DNA from: Larix sibirica
Lineage: Eukaryota > Streptophyta > Pinopsida > Pinales > Pinaceae
Assembly (NCBI GenBank): GCA_004151065.3
Contig: NWUY0303873885.1
Location: 1 to 10,163, forward strand
DNA length: 10,163 nucleotides
Direction of reading: 5' to 3'
Shown here: positions 1-8,280 of the stretch, piece by piece
Position numbering within the stretch: the first letter of the stretch is position 1
Layout of the letters: each line of letters opens with the position of its first letter
Notes under the pieces: generated by a model
What the model was told of the DNA's origin: nothing
The model's database searches: none
Seen by the model: only the letters and a program-made list of their open reading frames with translations
Made by a program: the position numbers and the translations under genes

Positions 1-106
1 CCCATGTTGAGTCGCTCTCGATGCCCTCGATTGCCTATAACTTAGATACACAAGGAGTTTATATGCTCACTTCTCCCAAAATGTGCTCGGCTCAAACCCT
101 CTACAA

Positions 107-232
107 ATGAGAATGGTGACAATAGAGAAATTGTTGGAGGCTAGGAGGGAACATGATAGACAAGTCCTTGATGAGGTAAGTTTGTGGGGTATGGATGGTT
201 GGAAGGACCTCTTCTTCCTCATCATGTATTAA
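107..232 (+). other. possible exon with splice donor (short open frame)
   Basis: A 41-codon frame opens with ATG at 107 and stops with TAA at 230-232. Its first half reads as a charged, helix-like peptide (IEKLLEARREHDRQVLDE), which is unusual in this AT-rich setting. The text GATGAG|GTAAGT at 170-181 matches the plant 5' splice-donor consensus very well, so an exon may end at 175 with an intron following. The upstream frame that starts at position 3 is also open until about 107, with a different peptide (for example SMPSIAYNLDTQGVYML), so a frameshift could join the two. I do not recognise the protein. It may be the tail of a host gene, a captured gene fragment or chance. Confidence 0.22.
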
Positions 233-653
233 GTAGAGGAAATTTTAGGTACAAAATTTCCCGTGGGTTAGTTTTCTATGTTTTTTCCAAAAATTGATTT
301 ACCATTTTCCATTTTTCTCTTAAGTAATTCACCCAAATTTCAAAAGATACAAACATTTTACTTTAAACATCACCAAAATTGTTTAGAATCTATAAAAAAT
401 CCTTAAAAAATTGGATGTTTTTAGAAAAACATCACCAAACATTGTATGGTTGAAAATTTAAGAATTAGTAATATTCAACAATGTTTATATACTTTAAGAA
501 AGTTATGGATCCTTACATTTTAAATGGATCTTCTTATTAAGATTTCAATGATTCCTCCATTGATGTTTGATAATGTTAAAAGGAAACCACTTTCAATGTT
601 TAAGTTTGTGGTACGTAGATAGTTGGAATGACTTTTTCTTCCTCATTTTGTAT
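177..653 (+). repeat. diverged direct repeat pair (177-230 and 601-653)
   Basis: The stretch beginning TAAGTTTGTGG at 177 recurs at 601. Both copies continue through a GATGGTTGGAA/GATAGTTGGAA block and a CTTCTTCCTCAT/TTTCTTCCTCAT block. The copies lie about 424 bp apart and differ by scattered substitutions and small gaps. The first copy starts just inside the possible splice donor, while the second has no matching exon sequence before it. This suggests an old local duplication or two copies of a dispersed repeat. Confidence 0.6.
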
Positions 654-991
654 GATGTTTGCAATGATGCCTTCATTGGTGTTTGATAATATTAAGATGA
701 AACCACTTTCTATTTTTTCTGAGGACATAAAGGAAGTTGACCATACTTAATATATATATTTGTTTTTTTACGTCAAGAAAAAACCATTACATTATATTTG
801 TTATTTCAGATAGTGAAATCAAAATATACATCAGAGAGTCTCGAAGTTCTTTTGCAAAAACTAGACATTCCTTCCTCTATGTTTTAGCTATATAATAGAG
901 TCTTCAAAATAACTATACCTTCTAGGAAAAAAAATCGATGAGCGTCTTTAAACATTACTTTATCGAGACAACACCTAAATCCAAATGGCAT
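233..991. other. AT-rich region without recognisable gene
   Basis: Apart from the direct repeats listed separately, this stretch is AT-rich with many stops in all frames. It contains two short copies of AAACATCACCAAA near 365 and 427. I see no coding, RNA or transposon signature. Confidence 0.5.
546..712 (+). repeat. direct repeat pair, 116-bp offset
   Basis: CAATGATTCCTCCATTGATG at 546 recurs as CAATGATGCCTTCATTGGTG at 662. Each is followed by a matching TTTGATAAT and GAAACCACTTTC block, so about 50 bp is shared at an offset of 116 bp. Together with the 177/601 pair this shows that the left end of the window was built by successive local duplications. Confidence 0.65.
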
Positions 992-1103
992 ACACTTTCC
1001 TATCCAACTCTTAGATTAAATGATGGATAAAGAAACATACGAAGAGGACACTTTCCTATCCAACTCTTAAATTGCATGATGGATAAAGAAACATATGAAG
1101 AGG
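992..1103 (+). repeat. 56-bp tandem duplication
   Basis: Copy one is 992-1047 and copy two is 1048-1103. Both start ACACTTTCCTATCCAACTCT and end GAAGAGG. They differ at only four positions (an A/G, an AA/GC doublet and a C/T), so this duplication is much younger than the surrounding transposon debris. It has no obvious coding role. Confidence 0.9.
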
Positions 1104-1444
1104 CATGGACACCCTTGAATTCTTGATATATCGGCATACCTTCTTGCAAATTAAGCACGTCCTTCGAAAGTGAATTTGTTTTTTGATTAAATCCCCTAAA
1201 TATATGTGTTTAAGAGATGCGATCAAACATAACTTTAGCCCCCATGACTTTGTTCATTGTAGGATAAAGTGCCAGAATTGGAATATGACATTTTCCATAG
1301 CACCAATCCATCAACATTTTAAAGTCACCCATAATCCGTGAGTACCTTAAACCTTGGTTTGCTATTTTATCAAAATCCAAAGGGCAACAAATTCAACTCT
1401 GTTAGTTGTGACAAAAATTACAAGACTAAAAGAGACAAAGAGTT
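1104..1444. other. unassigned AT-rich region
   Basis: No gene is recognised. Minus-strand frames give short peptides such as ANQGLRYSRIMGDFKML and GKCHIPILALYPTMN that could be eroded transposon coding sequence. They lack a diagnostic motif and are broken by stops, so they are not assigned to a family. Confidence 0.3.
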
Positions 1445-1693
1445 TGGGGTTTGAAGAACATTTTTGTTTATAGAAATGCTCTGATTGCAAAAAGCTTGTA
1501 GAGACTCTTTTTCAATGATGGACTATGGAGCAAAGTCATGAGATCTAAATATTTTAAAGACATCCTTGATAGGTCATAACATAAATCTATCAAAGGTGTT
1601 AGGGGATGGTTTCTAAAGATTCTTGACATTAATCTTGATATATTGATACAAAAACTTTCTCAAATATTCTTGACAAAGATTAGAACTTTGTGA
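1445..1693 (+). pseudogene. LINE-C: ORF2 C-terminal fragment (before/at zf-RVT)
   Basis: One frame runs 82 codons to a TGA at 1691, with in-frame stops at 1499 and 1577. It contains WGLKNIFVYRNALIAKSL, then RLFFNDGLWSKVMRSKYFKD, then HKSIKGV. This order (a G-hydrophobic 'WG.KN...NALIAK.LWR' block, then 'LW..V...KY', then 'SIKG') is the conserved stretch between the reverse transcriptase and the zinc-binding zf-RVT region of plant L1-type LINE ORF2 proteins. In the family this part follows the RT thumb. The endonuclease, RT core and RNase H of this copy are not seen. It faces the opposite way from the other two LINE remnants and abuts LINE-B tail to tail near 1694. Confidence 0.7.
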
Positions 1694-1699
1694 ATGGAC

Positions 1700-3357
1700 A
1701 CATCATAGAAAGATTCTTGCAAAGAACCATTACTAAAGAGAAGGGTACCATCCATAAACAATAACTATTATAGGGAGATCTTTCGTGTCACTCTAATACC
1801 TCTAATACCCCCCACACTTTTTTCTTATGATATTAATATGCTTATTCAACCACAAATATAACAAAAAGGGGGAGAGGAGACATCGTTGTTTAAGCCCCCC
1901 CTTGAAACCTTGGAAAAATTAGATGGAGACTCATTTATTAAAACAACAAATGAAGTTGATATAACAAATCCTAAAATGCAATTAACAATAGAAATATTCA
2001 TATCCATTTGAAGTAGTACAAACTTGATGTAAAATCAATTCGTGTCATATGCATTGGCTAAATCAATCTTCATCACTACTACTGGAACCTTGTTTGATTT
2101 GATCGTATGCAAACCTTCATAGATAGAACCTAGAATCTCATGATTTTGTCTGTTGAACAAAAACCGAAATTGCTCCTTTTGGAATTACTATGGACAACAT
2201 TCCCTTCAGCCTATTTGCTAGAATCTTTGAAATTGACATGCAAATAAGATTACATAGTGAGATAGGTCTGAAATCCTTGTAATAAGTTGGCTCATTCTTC
2301 TTGAGGATTAAAGCAATGAAGGTGGAATTGAGTGTCCCTAATATTGTACTTGATTCTTTTGATTTCTTCACCATCCTAAATAGCCCATATTTAACATGTC
2401 ATAAAACAAATGTAGAATTCCATAAACCAAGAATTTGGACCCGAGCTCTTGGCATTATTAAACAAAACCAAAACACCCTTTATTTCCTCCTTTGTTACTT
2501 CAATTACAAGTCTCTGATTCATGCTCCGATAAAAACAATTGGGGAGCAAAGTTATCACCTTCATAGTGTTAGCTATGTTTGAGATTTCAATATATTTGAA
2601 ATTTTTTAGAAATGAGCCTTGCCTACATTTTCCATATCTTCAAAAGATCTTTCCTTAAATCCATCTGGGTAATTGATTTCCCATATGGTATTTAATAATT
2701 TGCATAATTGCGTTTTTTTTTTTGTATTATTGTCCCCATCTTCTAACTAGATAACTCTTCTTTTAAGCATCCACTCCACCTCTTCTTTTCCCAACATGAC
2801 CTTATTTCTATCCTCTAAAGTCTTCAAAGAAAATTTTTCTTCATCATTGAAAACCCCATGACATTGTTTTCAAAGAGAATAATATTTTTGCTTCAACTTG
2901 TTTAAGGTTTGCTTGATTTTCTTCCTTTTTTTCTTTGCCCACTTCGCTGTCAGTTTCTTAACATGTTGGAGGCTTGAATTAATTTGAAACATGGTTGACT
3001 CTCTTGAAGTTTCATCATTGAGTTTCCAAATTATTGAGATAAGGAAATCTAAATTCCTCTTAATTCAAGCAATCATGATTGAATTTAAAGGGAGCAAGGG
3101 TCTTTCTGTCTTGATTGTCAACTTGAAAAAGAAAAAGAAGGTAGTATCAAGAACCACCACTACGAATCTCTCAACTTCCTCAATCAATTGTTTTTTACAT
3201 AAAGAACCTATCTAACCTCTTTGAGGTACCTTCTTTTCCACTTGGTGAGTTTATTGAAGTAGGGACCACTTGAACATGTTGTATGTCAATTAGGTTTTGT
3301 TCCTCGAAGAAATGTATGAAATAGTCTGCCAAGGGATCAAGCCTAGCCAATAGACAA
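1700..3357 (-). mobile_element. LINE-B: truncated plant L1-type LINE remnant
   Basis: Read right to left, the peptide blocks follow plant LINE ORF2 order. First comes the endonuclease C-terminal half (RLDPLADYFIHFFEEQNLID near 3285-3344, then KRLDRFF near 3200). Next is a lysine-rich linker (AKKKRKKIKQTLNKLKQKYY near 2890-2950) and RRVI-LEDGDNN near 2740. The pre-RT block MNQRLVIEVTKEEIKGVLV lies near 2470-2530, and the RT core with FRPIS at 2258-2272 follows. A LKQRCLLSPFLF block (family form GLRQGxPLSPFLF) lies near 1862-1895, and FMDG stands at 1747-1758 where the catalytic F/YxDD box belongs. Many stops and frame changes make it non-functional. The 5' end stops at an LTR-like sequence and the 3' end stops at LINE-C. 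Confidence 0.85.
2138..2374 (-). pseudogene. LINE-B reverse transcriptase, N-terminal fingers fragment
   Basis: This is the longest open piece of LINE-B, 78 codons. It carries LNSTFIALILKKNEP, DFRPISLCNLI and SKILANRLKGML in order, which are the first conserved RT blocks of plant LINEs (the family form is roughly 'T.I.LIPK...P....DFRPISL.N..YKI..K.LA.RLK'). The next family block, an 'FGFV.GRQI' motif, is frameshifted after IPKGAISVF. The ATG at 2372-2374 is internal to the ancestral protein and is not a true start. Reverse transcriptase copies the element's RNA into DNA at a nick made by the endonuclease. This copy cannot, because it is cut off and lacks an intact catalytic box. Confidence 0.88.
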
Positions 3358-3358
3358 T

Positions 3359-3595
3359 GTTAAATAGAATGCTTATTTATTTTCCACGTTAAATAGAATG
3401 TTTATGGACTTAGAACTAATTTTTGTACACATCATCTCAAGAAAGTATATAAATATTGTCTTACTTTTATGTTAGAAGTAGTTGTGAAAACATTATTAGG
3501 TAGATTCCTTCCGATTTGTAAATGTTTTCACTTCATCAATATTTCTATTTTTTTATTATCTATTTTTAAGGAAAATTTAAATTGGTATAAAACCT
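3359..3595 (+). mobile_element. LTR-like sequence with possible primer-binding site
   Basis: LINE-B coding similarity stops near 3357. The following 230 bp contain a duplicated GTTAAATAGAATG (3359 and 3388), a TATA-like TATATAAATATT at 3446-3457 and a perfect 11-bp inverted repeat (3484-3494 and 3521-3531). At 3583-3594 TGGTATAAAACC resembles the plant initiator-Met tRNA primer-binding site TGGTATCAGAGC (9 of 12 matches). This order (promoter, then LTR end, then PBS) is that of an LTR retrotransposon's left LTR on the plus strand. Clear TG...CA ends and a second LTR are not seen, and no gag or pol reading is recognised downstream. It may be a solo or badly eroded LTR. Confidence 0.3.
3484..3531. 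repeat. perfect 11-bp inverted repeat (stem-loop)
   Basis: GTGAAAACATT at 3484-3494 is the exact reverse complement of AATGTTTTCAC at 3521-3531, with a 26-bp loop. It lies about 30 bp downstream of the TATA-like box, so it would fall near the 5' end of any transcript started there. Confidence 0.8.
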
Positions 3596-4004
3596 AAATA
3601 TTCACAGTTACAATAATTTTCCAAGTCTCAAGAACATTATGGTAAGCAATAATTTTTCGCATATATGGAATTTGATCAAATAAGACAAACGATTTCATAG
3701 TTTATTTTTATAGACCATTCATCAAACCCTTGGTTGAATATACTAAATATTGTCTATAAACCTCATTTATGTTTTGGAGTCAATTGCTCAAGCTTCTATT
3801 TCCCATCACATTTGTTTCTACACATCATTTCCATATTCAACCACTCTAAATGCATTTGCAAAATTTCTTGTGGAGTTCATTCTTACATCGAGAAAATCTT
3901 TGTGAATCCACATTTCTTGTACTGATCCTCAATTTGGTTGTCTAAATAATAGGTTGTGAATACACATCCCCATAATATTATACACACAATTACTACACTC
4001 AAGG

Positions 4005-4118
4005 TGTTTTATAGTAAATCATAAAAAAATTATAAAACTGAATGTTTTATAATAAATCTTAACCAGAAGACAAAACAAAATGTCTTATAATAGATCATAA
4101 CTAGTTGAAAAAAACAAA
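4005..4118 (+). repeat. three 38-bp tandem repeats
   Basis: Copies start at 4005, 4043 and 4081, an exact 38-bp spacing. Each begins TGTTTTATAGTAAATCAT, TGTTTTATAATAAATCTT or TGTCTTATAATAGATCAT. The first 20 bases are well conserved, while the A-rich second half has diverged. It looks like a small decayed minisatellite. Confidence 0.8.
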
Positions 4119-4181
4119 TAAAGAAACCTCATTTATACTACTTTTCTTTAAAAAAGATACCATCTTTCATGTATTAAGATG

Positions 4182-4302
4182 CTATCTTTCATGTAATAAT
4201 ATCAAGACAACAAAAAAACCACTATGCCTATTATAACATATTATATTTTCATGTAATAATATCAAGACAAAGCAAAGAACCACTATGTCTAATATAACAT
4301 AG
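4182..4302 (+). repeat. 60-bp tandem duplication with partial third copy
   Basis: The block TTTCATGTAATAATATCAAG occurs at 4187 and 4247. Each is followed by an A-rich run, then CCACTATG, then TATAACATA, so the two 60-bp units match with a one-base gap and a few substitutions. A partial copy (ATCTTTCATGTATTAAGAT) lies just upstream at about 4162-4180. Confidence 0.85.
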
Positions 4303-4341
4303 TATCTCTTCAAAACATAGCTTGATAACCCTCTTCATAGA

Positions 4342-4394
4342 TTTGGGTTATAATGGGCCTCTCCCTTCCATTAACTTTGGCTTATAATGGACCT
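4342..4394 (+). repeat. short direct repeat, 34-bp offset
   Basis: TTTGGGTTATAATGGGCCT at 4342-4360 recurs as TTTGGCTTATAATGGACCT at 4376-4394, with two differences in 19 bases. It is the third repeat family in this 400-bp stretch. Confidence 0.75.
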
Positions 4395-4926
4395 ATGCTA
4401 TAGAATACTTACCTCTGACAACCTTTCTCATGTTTCATAATTCTATAAATCTTACTCCTGTTTATAAGGATGGAATGCTTATTTATTATTTATTTCCATT
4501 GAAAACGTTGCATCTCTTTATGTATAAGATACAAAGTGTGCAATTTACATACTCTTTGTACAAAATCATTCAAAACAAAAAAAAACTATCAAAAGGTAAT
4601 AAAGGTAATATGACTTTCCCACTTGCATCCTCTAAATCCAAGGTATGCAAGCATTTGCCATTAAGCGTACACATAGGTTGCTCTTTATGTTCCTTTTCAA
4701 TTCAAAAGAATATATTAGAACCAAACAAAGGGATAAAATAGGCTTTCACTTGATATATAGAAAAATACATAAGAATAGTCCATGAAAAAAGCTTTCCTAA
4801 CCACTTGCGTGTAAAAGGAAATTTAATGAAAATAAACTATAAATGCAGAAATTGTACAAACCTCGAGCTATATGATTGAGTGACTCGTATCACTAATATT
4901 TCATTTCCTTGGTTTCAAACCCTTTT

Positions 4927-5345
4927 CTAAAATCCTTCATAAAAATTAAGATTTGTTTCCATCAACAAACCTTCTTTTGACAACACATTTGCCATTGAAT
5001 TAATCTCTCTATATACATGGTGATAGGAAATGTTTGAAACAAGGAATTCCACATCTTTCAACTATTCTAGGATAAGAGGTAAAACCATGTTCTCCATCTC
5101 GAAATGACCATTCACCTAATTGGATACCATAGAAGAGACCAAACACCTGCATATTTTAACCCCCTTTATTAGTTGCCATCTTCAATAGTAATTTCAAACC
5201 CATAATCTTTGTTTAGGTTTTTATACCCCCCAAAACGAACCTACTTTGAAGTGTATGTAAACTGAATAATTAAGGAATAGTGTGTCTCCAATGCCACATA
5301 ATGCATGTTTCCCTTGGTTAGCACCATTGAAATAATCCCGAGCAC
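4927..5345 (-). pseudogene. LINE-A RNase H domain (C-terminal), inactivated
   Basis: Minus-strand blocks read DYFNGANQGKHALCGIG (5311-5339 onward), NYSVYIHFKVG, VNGHFEMENMVLPLILE, then ISYHHVYREINSMANVLSKE, ending at a TAG at 4927-4929. This is the plant LINE RNase H pattern (F-D-GA, GxGG, GDS, H-V-R-N-AD). RNase H degrades the RNA strand of the RNA-DNA hybrid made during reverse transcription. The first catalytic Asp of the DGA motif is Asn here. The GDS motif reads SSM, the final Asp position reads AN, and there are two or more frame changes, so activity is excluded. Its place after zf-RVT shows that it belongs to the LINE and is not a host RNase H gene. Confidence 0.85.
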
Positions 5346-5399
5346 GTGCCTTATCGATTGCAAGATTAGTCAATATTGTAGACTTCACAACTTTTTTGA

Positions 5400-6302
5400 G
5401 GGAACTTTAATGCTTAAGTTTTGTTCCTAATTTGATATGCACATTGAAAGGTTGGAAATATTTTTTTGTGGAATATTTCAACATTTCTAGCTAGCCAAAT
5501 CCTCGAGGAAACCACATGCATACAATATTTGAATGCTTTGAGTTCCTTTGAAACAAAATCTTCAAACATTTTTGTACTAACTCCCCTTTCCATCCACCCT
5601 ACAACCTATCGACTCATCCATCTTTGTCTATACTTTACTAGCATAAGAATAACTGCTTAGAAGATGATGGTCTATATCTTTAAGATTTTGTTGACACAAT
5701 ATACGATGTTGGTTGAAGTCGATTTAATTTTTGGAGGACTTCTCATGTTATGTTTTATTACTTAGATCTAACCACATATAAATTTTGGTTTTGAGATGTT
5801 TTTTTTATGTTCCATAGGGCCTTCTACCACAATCCCCCCCATTCTTGGCTTGCATCCACAAAATATCTTTGTACCCTAATCTAGAAGTATATTCCCCTAA
5901 AGAAGGGTTCTTAGACTAGACTAGTACTTCCTCCTCTCTAATTATCATACAGTTCTTTATTTTTCCAATATAACCCTTCCATTGTTTAAATTCTTTCTTT
6001 GCCACGTCTATCATCTCTCTAGTATTCTTTTCCAAATTGATGTATTAATTGCATCAGTGGCTAATGTTGGTTTGTAAATTTCCTTGCTTTGCAACTTTTC
6101 AATCATATCCATAACAATTCTATAGGCTTCTACACATCTAGCCCAATGGTTAACCCATAAATAAAATTTGTCCCCATTGCTTACTTTCTAAACTAACTAG
6201 TTAGTCACCATAGAAAAAGACAGTACTAATATTTTTAGATTATAGACACATTTTGAATATATATTTTTTTCCTTTTTATCTATTCCTCCATAGTTAGTGG
6301 AA
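5400..6302 (-). pseudogene. LINE-A zf-RVT zinc-binding region and flanks
   Basis: Read right to left there are blocks FKQWKGYIGKIKNCMI (about 5940-5990), LGYKDILWMQAKNGGDCGRR (about 5825-5885), KHLKTKIYMWLDLSN (about 5755-5805) and ILCQQNLKDIDHHLLS-SYAS (about 5640-5705). The last two match the zf-RVT module of plant retrotransposon ORF2 proteins: a 'K.K.F.WL....' helix, then CxxC...DHLLL.C, a likely zinc site. The first Cys is preserved in ILC, but the Cys after LLS is replaced. The region between 5990 and 6300 has only short fragments. The downstream KGTQSIQ-LYACGFLEDLAS stretch leads into RNase H. Confidence 0.72.
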
Positions 6303-6672
6303 TTATGCCAATTTTTGGGATACCACTAGCCTCCAAATACCCTCCTTGGAGATTAGGCTCCATAGATTTTTGGCAACCAAGGCCTTGCAAAGAAAAAATA
6401 ATGTTTTAAAATCCCAACCTTTGGCCTCCTTTGGTTTGGAAAAAGATTGCCATTTGACTAAAGGTTGTGCCATCTTTTTATCTCTTAACTGTCCATAGAA
6501 ATTTAAATAATTTATTTCTAATAGTTTCCACCACCCCTTTAGCAATGTAAGCCATAATATGCCAATATATTGATATATCCTCCAAAATTGTCTTGACTAA
6601 AGTTAGTTTTCCTCTCGATGAAAACCATATGCCGCACCTCATCTTTTTTGTTATTTCAATATTCTCAATCAA
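6303..6672 (-). pseudogene. LINE-A connection region after reverse transcriptase
   Basis: Two overlapping frames carry KKMRCGIWFSSRGKLTLVKT (about 6585-6645), IYWHIMAYIAKGVVETIRN, KLFKFLW, then a lysine-rich W-QSFSKPKEAKGWDFKT stretch and LFFLCKALVAKNLW. The family order is 'W....LS..GR..L.K.VL..IP.Y......P......I......FLW', then 'W....PK..GG.G......N.AL..K.LW'. Plant LINE proteins all carry this connector between RT and zf-RVT. The frame changes once near 6480-6545, where the two frames overlap. Confidence 0.82.
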
Positions 6673-6779
6673 CCACCTTTGATTGTTCTTCCTATAATAT
6701 TTATGTCTTACTAGAAAACCTAATTACTTAAAACTTGTTTGTAAGTCCACATTTTGAAAATGGAAAATCTAAAGTATCC

Positions 6780-7680
6780 ATTTAACCTGTCATCCTCCAC
6801 TCCATTGAAATCTATTTTTTTGCATATTTATTATATTAGATGGTCTATTGTAAAGCTCCAAAAACTCGTTTAGTTTGTTAACATCTCTTTTAGAGTCATT
6901 ATAGAATAACAAATCATATACAAATAATAAATGATTCAAATAGAAAGTTCTTCCTAACTTAATGCCACTCAATGATCTAGCTCTTTTAGCCTCTATATTC
7001 GATTTACTTAAACCTTCTACAATAATCATGAACAATTAAGGTGACATATGGCATCATTGCGTCAATCCTCTGATAGTTTTGAAAAAAACAGATGCCAATC
7101 CATTAATTAAAGCCACAAAGGATATAGAATCCAATCGACCCATAATCCAATTCACATTTTGAAAAAAAAAACTAGTTTGAATTAGACAGAGTCTCAGATA
7201 AATACAATTGGTTTTTTCATAAGGCTTAGAAAGGTGTAATTTCATAACCAGAGTAGACAATTTTTTATCCTTCATTTAGTGTAACCTTCCTGTGCCACCC
7301 CTATTGCTTCATGGATTTGTCTTCCATGCAAAAAGCCATTTTTTTCCTTAGGAATTGTCTTTGCAAAAATTTTCGTCACCCTAACATCGATATTTTTTGG
7401 CATTATCTTGTAAATGACATTGCAAATTGAAATGGGCCTAAAACAATCAAAATATGCTAGATTTTCCTTCTTAGGGATTAGAGATAGAAATGTGGAATTT
7501 AAGTCTCCCACCTTCTCTAGTCTCCTTGAATTCTCCATTGCCCTTGTCAATTCTTCTTCCGCTAGATCAAGGAAAATTATGGAAAAGTCCATAGTCCAAC
7601 CATTTGATCTTGGCATCTTATCCTTCTAAAGAGAAACCAATACAACTCTTAATTCTTCCTTTGACACTTAATTGAATTTT
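6780..7680 (-). pseudogene. LINE-A reverse transcriptase, inactivated
   Basis: Blocks in order: SKEELRVVLVSL then KMPRSNGW (7600-7680); LNSTFLSLIPKKEN and FRPISICNVIYKI (FRPIS at 7428-7442); KTIPKEKNGFLHGRQIHEAI; LSTLVMKLHLSKPYEK (family 'K.DLSKAYD'); FKTIRGLTQ; HMSP-LFMIIVEGLSKS; FYLNHLLFVYDLLFYNDS with FVYD at 6913-6924. In the family this enzyme primes DNA synthesis at the endonuclease nick. The catalytic Asp of LSKAYD's DL and the first Asp of the F/YxDD box are replaced (HLSKPY, VYD). Stops interrupt the GLRQGxxxSPxLF block (TGA at 7054-7056, TAA at 7036-7038). Confidence 0.92.
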
Positions 7681-7689
7681 AATTTTCCT

Positions 7690-8280
7690 TCTCTCCTACA
7701 AATCTTACAAGAAAAAGTGATTGTCACAATTTCCACACATTTACTCTATCTAGTTCTTTAAATATGCCCTTAAAATTCGGAAACCCCCATGCTTTTACTT
7801 GGAATACCTAAATTTATTGCCATCACCCATTTTCATTTCCAAATAGTATTATTATTTGTCCTATGATTGGCATAGTTTTGAAAATATGTTGTATTCTCAT
7901 CTCTATTGGCTAGCCACATGGTGTTGCTCTTTGATCTCCATTATGATTCCTTTTCGACCAGAATTTTCCTCTTAAATTGTTCCAAGGATTTTAATCTATC
8001 CCTATGCATTTCATCAAAATTTCCTTTAAAATCTAGAGGATTTATGTTAGCTATAATATTCTTCAAAGATAAATTCTTGCTCATTCGTCCCCTTAATGTG
8101 ATCCTTGTTTAAAATTGCTCTCTTATTTTTTTTCAAATTCTCTATGAGTTGTATACTAGTAGACTCCATTAAAGAGACATCTTATCTCACCCTTTATAAT
8201 TACTAAGTTGATGAACCCATAATCCACTAGCTACTTTGACTTACATTTGAAGGACCTAGGTGGTTTACTATATTACTTCT
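7690..8280 (-). pseudogene. LINE-A endonuclease-to-RT linker
   Basis: Fragments in changing frames include LIENLKKNKRAIL (about 8110-8150), SLEQFKRKILVEKES, ANRDENTTYFQNYANHRTNN (about 7850-7910) and VEIVTITFSCKICRREGKLK near 7690-7740. The 'DENT.YF...AN.R...N.I' block is the plant LINE linker signature directly before the RT domain. It confirms that the EN and RT segments on either side belong to one element. Confidence 0.75.

Larger units (their letters stand above)
3596..4926. other. AT-rich spacer with tandem repeats, no recognised gene
   Basis: This stretch separates the LTR-like sequence from the 3' end of LINE-A. Open frames at 3734-3925 and 4430-4741 on the plus strand give peptides with no family motif and a composition expected of AT-rich noncoding DNA. 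Three short repeat families (listed separately) lie between 4005 and 4394. Part of the right edge, near 4860-4926, is presumably the LINE-A 3' untranslated region. Confidence 0.5.

Noticed and set aside
2301-2582. 93-codon plus-strand frame
   Set aside because: It is antisense to LINE-B reverse transcriptase and pre-RT blocks, which show family motifs on the minus strand.
1445-3357. Twin-priming (5' inversion) explanation for LINE-B and LINE-C
   Set aside because: Twin priming gives diverging segments with the inverted 5' part pointing away from the 3' part. Here the two segments converge, so the standard mechanism does not fit.
4430-4741. 103-codon plus-strand frame
   Set aside because: No recognisable motif, low-complexity Lys/Asn/Ser-rich text, and no splice or promoter context. 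It is not supported as a gene.
7414-7629. 71-codon plus-strand frame
   Set aside because: It is the antisense shadow of the LINE-A FRPIS region. The same reasoning removes the plus-strand frames at 7906-8112 and 5466-5660.
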